Source of the DNA: Kappaphycus alvarezii
Taxonomy: Eukaryota > Rhodophyta > Florideophyceae > Gigartinales > Solieriaceae
Length of the DNA stretch: 64,000 bases
Reading direction: 5' to 3'
NCBI GenBank assembly: GCA_002205965.3
Contig: NADL03000017.1
Coordinates: 496,001 to 560,000, forward strand
Position 1 is the stretch's first letter, and each line of letters starts with the position of its first letter. The notes below the pieces were generated by a model. It searched no databases. It saw only the letters and a program-made list of their open reading frames with translations, and was not told the origin of the DNA. Below, piece by piece: positions 26,821 through 33,660 of this stretch. A program made the translations under genes and the position numbers.

Positions 26821-27320
26821 TGTGGGGTGTTGAGCGCACAAAAGGTAATCGATGGTTGAACTGCTGGTTGATGCTTCCGGTAATCAGGCCAGGCATCAGA
26901 CCAGGGTTTATATAGAAAAGTACTCAACACCAGCAGAGATAAATTGTAACTAAAAGGTACTGAATTCAAAGGTATTCTAGAAAATGCGACCCAGAGGTAT
27001 CAAACTACAAGGTTCTGAAGGTCCATCATATAACAGACAGCAACAAACATCATGGCAAAGTACCATTGGTCCAATTGGCAAGGAGGCATAAAGTGGTTGC
27101 TGATTGGTGGGTGCGAAATGTTTCGAGAACCACGCGAGATAGCCATGATGGATCCATGTCATTGGCTAGGTACAAAGGGGTATGATACTATGCTTTTACA
27201 CTGGTGCGTGAGTACAGTGCACAAGTTGCAATGATGTCTTCTTACAGTGTAAATCCTTGGTACAGGTTACCAGAGGGATACTGTCAGGGTATTTGGTGAT
27301 TTATGGGCATAATCGCAACA
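26821..27320 (-). repeat. 3' LTR (left copy)
   Basis: The repeat is 500 bp, begins TGTGGGGTGTTGAG and ends GCAACA on the plus strand, so it has TG...CA ends on either strand. It matches 30177-30677 almost throughout. A TATATAAA box on the minus strand lies at 26907-26914. Confidence 0.95.
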
Positions 27321-28121
27321 TCACTCCCCCCTACGAAGAAGAATCGCCCCGATTCTTGTATTCGTATAGCAGATCTTGAAATCATACTTTCGCTTCGGAG
27401 GAAGGCCCTTCGGAAGTTTTTCCGGGAAAACGTCTGTATACTTTTTCAGTACACCTTGAATATCTTCTGGGTAAGAATCTGGAACATTTGGATTTGAGTC
27501 TAGTGGTCGAATTAGAACAGCATAAGTGCTACATTTTTTCTCCAAATCAGTAAGTACTGAGTTTGCAGAAACGAAAGGGTGCTTTGTCATTTCATTGGCA
27601 GTGACGGAGTACTTTTCACCCTTGTAGTTGAAAGAAACTTGATTGCTTGAAGAGTCGATAATTGCTCTATGGGCTCCACACCATTCCTTTCCTAGGATTG
27701 CATCATATCTCTTGAGGGGGCTCACGGCGAAGTACAGTGGTTCTGTGTAGTTCTTTATTTGGACGATTGCCGGACCGGCTGTTTCTTTCAACTTCTGGTT
27801 AGCACCGTTCGCCATTTCGGCAAGCTCTGCTGATTCTCTTGTTTTAATCTTATGGTAATCGCAGAACAATTCACTGAGGAAATTGATCTCACCACCTGGG
27901 TCGATGAGAATTTTTGCTGGTCCATTGGAAATGACTCCTTTAACAATAAGAAGTCCTCTATGATTTCGTTGGAAAGTTGGGGTTGGTGTTCCCCTAAATG
28001 CTTCCTGGGATCTTATTGTTGAAACAATAAGATTTCTGTCATCCAGAACTGATTGAGGACCTTCAGTCAGTTCCTTCGGGCTTTTGGGCAGTTTTTTGCA
28101 ATGTGCCCTCTCTGTCTGCAT
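27321..28121 (-). CDS. retroelement protease region (pol frame, RT deleted)
   Basis: The 266-codon frame overlaps the end of gag by 55 bases and lies in its -1 frame. It has no convincing own start and should be made as a Gag-protease fusion by frameshifting at 28091-28097. A retropepsin-like aspartic protease is seen around residues 70-85 (Leu-Ile-Asp-Pro-Gly-Gly-Glu-Ile-Asn-Phe). The catalytic Asp is kept, but the usual Ser/Thr after it is Pro. A Gly-Lys-Glu-Trp-Cys block follows at about residues 140-150. The sequence then reaches the linker that normally leads into reverse transcriptase (Leu-Pro-Pro-Lys-Arg-Lys-Tyr-Asp-Phe-Lys-Ile) and stops 16 residues later. The stop codon TGA at 27321-27323 sits directly between the polypurine tract and the LTR. 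The deletion that removed the enzymes therefore kept an open frame to the LTR edge. Confidence 0.85.
   Translation of the reverse strand: MQTERAHCKKLPKSPKELTEGPQSVLDDRNLIVSTIRSQEAFRGTPTPTFQRNHRGLLIVKGVISNGPAKILIDPGGEINFLSELFCDYHKIKTRESAELAEMANGANQKLKETAGPAIVQIKNYTEPLYFAVSPLKRYDAILGKEWCGAHRAIIDSSSNQVSFNYKGEKYSVTANEMTKHPFVSANSVLTDLEKKCSTYAVLIRPLDSNPNVPDSYPEDIQGVLKKYTDVFPEKLPKGLPPKRKYDFKICYTNTRIGAILLRRGE
27324..27331 (-). other. polypurine tract GGGGGGAG
   Basis: On the minus strand GGGGGGAG precedes the 3' LTR, separated only by the pol stop codon TGA. It is the expected primer for plus-strand DNA synthesis. The same octamer abuts the 3' LTR of the Copia element at 47.5 kb. Confidence 0.8.
28046..28073 (-). 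promoter_or_regulatory. stem-loop downstream of the frameshift site
   Basis: GAACTGA and TCAGTTC (28073-28067 and 28052-28046 on the minus strand) form a perfect 7-bp stem with a 14-base loop, starting 17 bases after the slippery heptamer. The spacing is longer than the usual 5-9 bases, so a larger fold or pseudoknot may be involved. Confidence 0.45.
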
Positions 28122-29001
28122 CTCAAGCAGAGGCCTTCACGTATGCATCTCTCACGTTCTGCTTGATCCAATTTCGGTAAGTTAACATTTGAGGACTGTA
28201 TACCCGGTTTCATTTCCACGTTCCCAATTTCCATGGGCACGGGAGCACTATTTCCAGTACTTGAACTTCCGTTCAGCGATTTTGTATTCGATTTGTTGTT
28301 ACCTAACGGCCCTGAACGCCTGTAAGCAGCTTCGATTCTTTCCGCATCTGCCATTAAATCAGAAAGCTTAGAGTATTCTTTCGTGCATAAGGCTTTCCAA
28401 ATGTACGGTTTCAGGCCGCGTGAATAGCGATCAATCTGATCTTTGACTCCTATGTCTGGTATATCCAACAATATTTTGTTAAAATCTTCATTGAACGCAG
28501 TAACGTCTTTAACTTGTTTCCAGCGAGCCAGCTTGTCTCGGGCGATTTTTTCCTTGTTTAACGTCTCGAAGCGATTGAGAAGTGCAGTCTTCAGTTCCTT
28601 CCATGTTTGAATCTCCTGCCCCGCGGCGCTCTTGGAATGGACCATCCACCACTCATGGGCATTTCCAGAGAGATAGCTTAGTGCAATGTTCATGGTAGCT
28701 TGCCCATCTGCTTCACCAAGATAATTCTGCATCTGCACGCACCAGCTCCCGACGGACCCTTTTCCGCTGAATGATCCCGGCTTATTCTTCTTAGGGGCGT
28801 CCTTGGTTTCGTTTTGACCATTTGAGCTACCGGCATTGATCCTGACGAGAGAAAGCTCATTCTCGAGAGCTCCCACCTTGCGAGCAGCGTTATTGAGCTG
28901 GTTCTGTTGTGCGGAGATCTGTTATGAGCCTCTGACAGCTGGCGTTGAAGTTCGCTTACAGCTTGTGCCAGAGACTCTACAGTAATGCCCGAAGTTTCCA
29001 T
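28067..29001 (-). CDS. retroelement Gag, 1-bp frameshift near its N-terminus
   Basis: The main frame is 28067-28876 (269 codons counted from a GTG). In order it shows a coiled-coil-like start, a Gly-Ser-Phe-Ser-Gly-Lys-Gly capsid entry, a capsid-like helical region with Trp-Trp (residues about 75-77) and Phe-Asn-Glu-Asp-Phe, and a C-terminal zinc knuckle C250-x2-C253-x4-H258-x4-C263. The true start is most likely the ATG at 29001, whose frame gives a Leu/Gln-rich helix and then slips one base near 28918. A single missing base would join them. Gag packages the element RNA into particles. In-frame ATGs inside the 269-codon part are unlikely starts, because they would remove the N-terminal helices. 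Confidence 0.85.
28091..28097 (-). promoter_or_regulatory. -1 programmed frameshift heptamer A_AAA_AAC
   Basis: On the minus strand the gag codons GCA AAA AAC contain the canonical slippery heptamer A AAA AAC in the correct phase. A -1 slip here leads into the protease frame (Lys-Lys-Leu-Pro-Lys-Ser), while non-slipping ribosomes stop nine codons after the AAC (TGA at 28067-28069). The AAA-AAC codons encode the Lys-Asn of the zinc knuckle (Ile-Ala-Lys-Asn-Cys). Confidence 0.85.
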
Positions 29002-29094
29002 TGTCTTTTCCTATTGGTCGAAAGAGTCACACGTGTAGTTTTGGGTTTTTTTTCTTTAAATAGAATTTTTTCAAATTGGCCAGTAAGAATCGGT

Positions 29095-29400
29095 ATGCAC
29101 TGTGGCCGAGTTGGCTAGACCAGCGAAAGACCAGTGAGAGGTCTCGAGTTCGAATCCCAGTCGATAACTTGGGAAAGTTGATTTTCTCTGACGTAAGGGT
29201 TTGACGTCAGTCACGTCGGGTGTGCTATAGTAGCCCTCCTTCCGATGCTTTACAGAACGGTTGTTTTCCTGTCTAGAACCTGGCGGCGATACGGGCTTAC
29301 AAGCCCTACTGCAAGGAACTGGGGAAAGCGAGTTCGTAAGGTAGCCACAGCGGGAGGTTGAACACAGCACAAACGAAGTCGGTTGAGAAAGCAACTTTTG
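29095..29400 (+). repeat. tRNA-like SINE candidate inside the LTR element
   Basis: On the plus strand, antisense to the element, TGGCCGAGTTGG (29103-29114) matches the tRNA A box. GAGTTCGAATCCC about 35 bases on matches the B box. The cloverleaf stems do not pair well, so it is not a functional tRNA gene; a tRNA-derived SINE head is the better reading. About 230 bp of unique-looking tail follows, with no clear target duplication. Confidence 0.4.
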
Positions 29401-29444
29401 GAGTTTTTCTTGCTTCCTCTTCCCTAAATTTATTCAAATTTTAA

Positions 29445-30123
29445 CTACTGACGGGCAGTCTCTCGATGACGGCGGCCAAGACGGTGGCGCTCAAGGTCTG
29501 CCTTACTTGGGACTTCGATTTTGCAAATTTCGCAGATGTGCCTCGTCTTATCGGCGCGGTGCTGGTGCTTGCGGGATCGGAGGTGCTCGTGGTACTGCAC
29601 TCGGCCTGTGCAGGTGACTTGACAGTGACGGCAGTGGAAGGGCGAAGATCGCGGGTTCTTGGTCAGGCGAGGCCTTCTGGTCTTCTTACGAATGCGGTGG
29701 TTGGCGGTTCTCTGAATGACGATGGAAGCCGCGTCAGGGAGAATCGGTAGGGTCTTCTTAGGCTTCTGCGGCTTGGAGCGAGGGACTGCGGGCCTTCTCG
29801 GTATCGGCGGTAGAGCGGGTAGCGATACAGCCTCGGGAAGGCAGAAAGTGGAGGGTCTTGGTGTCCTCGGTTCCTCCACCACGATTCTGGTGGGTGTTCT
29901 TGGCTCCACTCCAAACTCGAAAGTTGTCAGCTCCTGACAATTTTCGGCGAAGAACGATTGTAAGTCTTCTGCGTTGTACTCGTCCGGCGACGAGGGGCGG
30001 TCCCTGGAAGTCTTGTTTTTCGGCACTGAGCGTTATTCAAAAAGAATCAGAGTAAAAAACAAAATGTTAGTCTCTGCTTGCAATCGGGCAGAACGTCAAA
30101 TCTAATAGAGATTTTAACTTACT
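29445..30123 (-). CDS. retroelement ORF1: two U1/matrin-type zinc fingers, start codon made by splicing
   Basis: Exon 2 (30025-29445) encodes about 192 residues without any internal Met. The N-terminal 100 residues are acidic, then Pro/Arg/Thr-rich. Residues about 105-128 are strongly basic. Two fingers follow, C132-x2-C135-x12-H148-x5-H154 and C165-x2-C168-x12-H181-x5-H187. This spacing is typical of U1-C/matrin/JAZ-type fingers, which often bind double-stranded RNA. The frame has a stop just upstream and no ATG. Joining A30123 to T30025 across the predicted intron creates ATG exactly in frame. The protein lies between the 5' LTR and gag, where other LTR elements rarely carry a gene. Its function is unknown; RNA binding or silencing suppression are guesses. 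Confidence 0.75.
30026..30122 (-). other. predicted 97-bp intron in the retroelement leader
   Basis: The donor GTAAGTT (30122-30116) is consensus. A CTAAC branch-type site (30070-30066) is followed by a T-rich tract and the acceptor CTCAG (30030-30026). Removal joins CCGACA to TGCCG and forms an ATG. The intron is still present in this reverse-transcribed copy, so unspliced RNA must have been packaged. Confidence 0.75.
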
Positions 30124-30161
30124 GTCGGATTGGAAGAACTCGCAGTACTGACAAACGAATA

Positions 30162-30174
30162 TGCGATGCTACCA
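30162..30174 (-). promoter_or_regulatory. primer binding site (tRNA-Met-like)
   Basis: Two bases after the inner end of the 5' LTR the minus strand reads TGGTAGCATCGCA, complementary to a tRNA 3' end TGCGATGCTACCA. The ...GCTACCA end resembles initiator tRNA-Met, the commonest primer of such elements. Confidence 0.65.
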
Positions 30175-30176
30175 AA

Positions 30177-30677
30177 TGTGGGGTGTTGAGCGCACAAAAG
30201 GTAATCGATGGTTGAACTGTTGGTTGATGCTTCCGGTAATCAGGCCGGACATCAGACCAGGGTTTATATAGAAAAAGTACTCAACACCAGCAGAGATAAA
30301 TTGTAACTAAACGGTACTGAATTCAAAGGTATTCTAGAAAATGCGACCCAGAGGTATCAAACTACAAGGTTCTGAAGGTCCATCAGTATAACAGACAGCA
30401 ACAAACATCATGGCAAAGTACCATTGGTCCAATTGGCAAGGAGGCATAAAGTGGTTGCTGATTGGTGGGTGCGAAATGTTTCGAGAACCACGCGAGATAG
30501 CCATGATGGATCCATGTCATTGGCTAGGTACAAAGGGTATGATATTATGCTTTTACACTGGTGCGTGAGTACAGTGCACAAGTTGCAATGATGTCTTCTT
30601 ACAGTGTAAATCCTTGGTACAGGTTACCGGAGGGATACTGTCAGGGTATTTGGTGATTTATGGGCATAATCGCAACA
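30177..30677 (-). repeat. 5' LTR (right copy)
   Basis: The repeat is 501 bp and matches the left LTR. It should contain the promoter. It is followed at 30678-30682 by the second GTAAG. Confidence 0.95.
30263..30270 (-). promoter_or_regulatory. TATA box of the LTR promoter
   Basis: TATATAAA on the minus strand lies about 407 bases into the LTR. A transcript start is therefore expected near 30240, leaving about 65 bases of R-U5. The position relative to the LTR is as expected; the exact start site is inferred. Confidence 0.65.
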
Positions 30678-30682
30678 GTAAG
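30678..30682. repeat. target-site duplication GTAAG (right)
   Basis: Identical to 26816-26820. It marks the outer edge of the LTR element and the point where the pogo transposase frame resumes. Confidence 0.9.
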
Positions 30683-30853
30683 TCAAACCGCCTGAAGAAG
30701 AAGACTGGATCAGCTCGCGTGGCCACCACCACAGTCATCGATGTCCTAGCCGACATCATCGGTGGTCCTCTTTCGACCGGACCTGCTCTTGAAGCAGAGA
30801 CAGAAGCGAATGAAAGAGCTCCTGTGTCGACCGAAACCGCTGCGCAAAATTAA

Positions 30854-33545
30854 AACAGTGGGAAATTTTGGCGGACCAGGGTTGGTGATGCGGCAAATGG
30901 GCTTCATGGACAACCATTGGCCACAATTAAGAAAAAGGGATGTAAATTTATCGCTCTTCTGCGCTGAGTCGAATTGAATGTTTTTCTCATAAAACGGAAA
31001 ATTTCTTCAATATTTTTTATTTTAAAGCTTAACTGCGTATGTTTTGGGCTTTCAGAAAGGATACTGTGTAGTACAATGCTTCTACTGTAACAAGGCGATT
31101 TTTTGCGGACACGCGTCACTGGCCATTCGCAAATAAATTATTGCTTTGTGGAATACCTCTCTACATCCTTAGCCCTACCTTTGGAAATGAGATCATTGCA
31201 AGTGCAATCATGTGTAAATACCGATTGCAAAACTATTACAAATGTAAAAGTAGGTTATTAATAAAGCAGTTTCAATGACAGATAGATCCTCATACATCCT
31301 TAGCCCCGTCAGTCTTCTTCTTCACGATAAGAAAACATAGGCTCCAACGTTCACTTAAAACGTTTTCCGAAAACCTTTTTTCTTTCATAGATCCAAATTA
31401 ACTTTTCACCTCCGCTTTTAATTTTTGTCCCGCGCAACGTAATTCTAGCGGCGTGGGTATAACCGACCACATTTTCCAAACTTTAAAATAACCTAAATAT
31501 TCCCCTTTTAATTTTAGGCGTATACCATTTTCTCTTTTTTCATTTCTATCCCTCTAGTCTATGCTTAGATTTCCCTCGCTAGATGTGTCAGACGAAGAAG
31601 TAATCTACCCCATCATTTCGCCCCATTTCAGGTTTGAATATTTTGTTCCTACCATGGTAAAAAAACGTATCCGTCCGTTTTCCACTCCTTCTTCAAACAT
31701 AGCTCCCATATTTTTCCGCACAGTACTTTAATGTCTTTTCCATAAGTTTATTATATTTACTGAACTATTTGGTTGGAGATTCCCACCCTCTGACCAAGGC
31801 CTTGAAAATATAAGTGAATACCCCGTTAAAACACTACGGTGGATTGTTTAAAGCCCACACCGACTACCAACAACTTGACCAATACACTTTCTCTCTTCCT
31901 TATAGTGTCACCAACATAAAATTACTCCGTATATTCGTCTCCATGAGGAATTACATTATCACAACAGGCTGTATAGATGGTCTGTATTGAGTTCTGAATG
32001 ACACAAAGGACTGCGAATACTACCTTTGAAGAATGGAGTAAAAATGCTTCACTTCTTAATTTTCGTAGTATATACAAAGTAAAGATTTCACCTCTAGCTA
32101 TTGTCATAGACAGCGAGGGTTCAGAGTCATATATCTCCTCCGAAAATGGAGAACTTTTTGATAGATGGATGCTAAACATCAGCAATGAATTATTAATATT
32201 CTGGGTACGATACAGACGAGGGCTGAGATTTGAAAGCAAATATGGGGTCAGATTTTGTTTCACTTTGCGGAAACTTTGGATTCGGGAACAATATTGACAA
32301 TATGAAAGGTAAATATTCACCCGAAGAAGCTGAGGATTTGGTGACGGCCAAATCCGAAAACATAGATTCAACGGAGGGGGTCATCAAAATAGAGATGGGA
32401 AAGGTCACCGAAAAGAAGAGCGAAGAATCGTTGATTTTAATGAAAAATTGAAATAACTCCCTTCTATTGCGTATTATAAGATATCATAGATATTAAAATC
32501 TTCCGAATTTATTTCATGGAGCGTTTCCGACTTAAGAAAAGCAATTGTACCGCTCATGCACTCCTTCGAGCTTACCGGTTCTCAATCAATCTACCTTAGG
32601 CCTAGGCGTCAACCGCCCAAACATGACCAATTTATTTCCGAAATTGTTACAAATATCCTGGAAAATGACATCTCTCTGCTGTTCTAGTCACTGCTGTACA
32701 ACAATTTCTACCCGCATCTCGCAAAATAAAAATTACAGTACTTGCTGTCTGGCGCATGCCGACTGCACAATATTGAAACTTTTCAATTCCTGATATCCTG
32801 AAAGCTCTATATGGTACCTTTAAGACATTCATTGCGCGTACATTTCAGAAATTTGTGCAAATATGTGGAAAAATGTACCAAAAGTCACCACTTAAGCTGT
32901 CGGGGCCGTCTGATTGGAATACGGCCACATGTCCCACTTTTGCTTCTTATTCGCCTTCAGTCCACTTTTAATAGGTTCTGAGACGTGCTGTGAACCCTTC
33001 CTTGGGTCAGACCCTTCGCAACGTAGACTTCATTATCTATAGTGAGCTGGTTAAGTTCCACCATTTCGGTTTAATGGATGTCGACTCCACCCTAGGGGTT
33101 TCTCCTGCACCAACCTTCCTTTGAAAATAATTTTTTCTACTGTCAGGTCACATCAGAGATATCCCATCGGTGATCCCAAGAAAATTCCTACCTCAAATCT
33201 TTGGTTCTTACATCAATGCCTCGTAATTAATTCCCAGCTTCAAAAAAGTAAATCTAAGAGAGAACATGCACTAACACAAGTTAAGGAAGGAACTAGCAGC
33301 AGAACAGGCAGATATTAATTTTCATCAAATACTGCTGCACGTCGAGGAGTGACAATTATTAGGATTGTAACAACCGAGCTGTATATCAAAACCGATCGCC
33401 CCCACGGCAGTGCATTCGAAACCCGTCATGTACTGCCACTAGTAGAGCTGATTTTGTGTTTTCCAATCTTACTTTTGGAAGAGTCCGCCCACTGGTAATA
33501 GCAGGACTACAGTAAAGGTATTTTTCTGTCGACTTTCAACAAGCA
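30854..33545. other. no recognised gene
   Basis: The 149-codon minus-strand frame at 31922-32371 overlaps plus-strand frames of 99 and 73 codons, all without a recognisable motif. The rest is AT-rich. Confidence 0.4.
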
Positions 33546-33660
33546 TTGATCTTGGTACTGTAAAATCACCCAAATGGGCCAGAGGGGGTGCCGTCCGGAT
33601 CACTCGGCCCACAACTTGGACCTGATTTTTTCGCAGGTGGAAGCCATTCATTGGGCCAGG
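33546..33660 (-). repeat. copy 1 of a diverged ~115-bp repeat
   Basis: Aligns with 41903-42014. The most similar part is ACTCGGCCCACAACTTGGAC...TTCGCAG...CATTGGGCCA. On the minus strand one frame is shared by both copies (Gly-Pro-Met-x-Gly-Phe-x-Leu-Arg-Lys, then Val-Gln-x-x-Gly-Arg-Val), which suggests a fragment of a transposon gene. Confidence 0.6.

Larger units (their letters stand above)
26821..30677 (-). mobile_element. non-autonomous LTR retrotransposon with Gag-protease and an extra zinc-finger gene
   Basis: This is a complete insertion of 3,857 bp on the minus strand. Its order is 5' LTR (30677-30177), primer binding site, a 97-bp intron, a zinc-finger reading frame, a tRNA-like insertion, gag, protease in the -1 frame, a polypurine tract, and 3' LTR (27320-26821). 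It is flanked by the 5-bp duplication GTAAG. By eye the LTRs differ by about six substitutions and three 1-bp gaps over 500 bp, so the insertion is young. Reverse transcriptase, RNase H and integrase are absent, so it must use enzymes of a related full element. It resembles the TR-GAG class of gag-only elements, and the gag/protease type points to Ty3/gypsy. Confidence 0.92.
25128..30853 (+). pseudogene. pogo-type DDE transposase gene split by an LTR retrotransposon
   Basis: The coding part starts at the ATG at 25128. Its first 490 bases encode a basic N-terminus and a helix-turn-helix region (Thr-Glu-Glu-Glu-Gln-Phe-Ile-Val). Frame-shifted pieces then give the three catalytic blocks of the DDE_1/pogo family: Trp-Asn-Leu-Asp-Glu near 25715, Leu-Asp-Gly-Leu-Ala-Ser-Arg-Asn near 26125, and Ser-Gln-Pro-Cys-Asp-Gln-Ala-Val-Asn near 26240, about 37 codons apart. 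A charged Lys/Glu coiled-coil-like tail (26640-26815) is interrupted by the LTR element and resumes at 30678, with a stop at 30851-30853. One target copy plus the flanks restores one continuous frame, which shows that the LTR element landed in this gene. Other frameshifts predate it or are assembly errors. Confidence 0.75.

Noticed and set aside
29095..29170. tRNA gene (Ser/Leu-like)
   Set aside because: A and B boxes fit, but acceptor and T stems do not pair, so it is at best a tRNA-derived SINE head.
31922..32451. 149-codon minus-strand and 99/73-codon plus-strand frames
   Set aside because: No family motif on either strand and complete mutual overlap.
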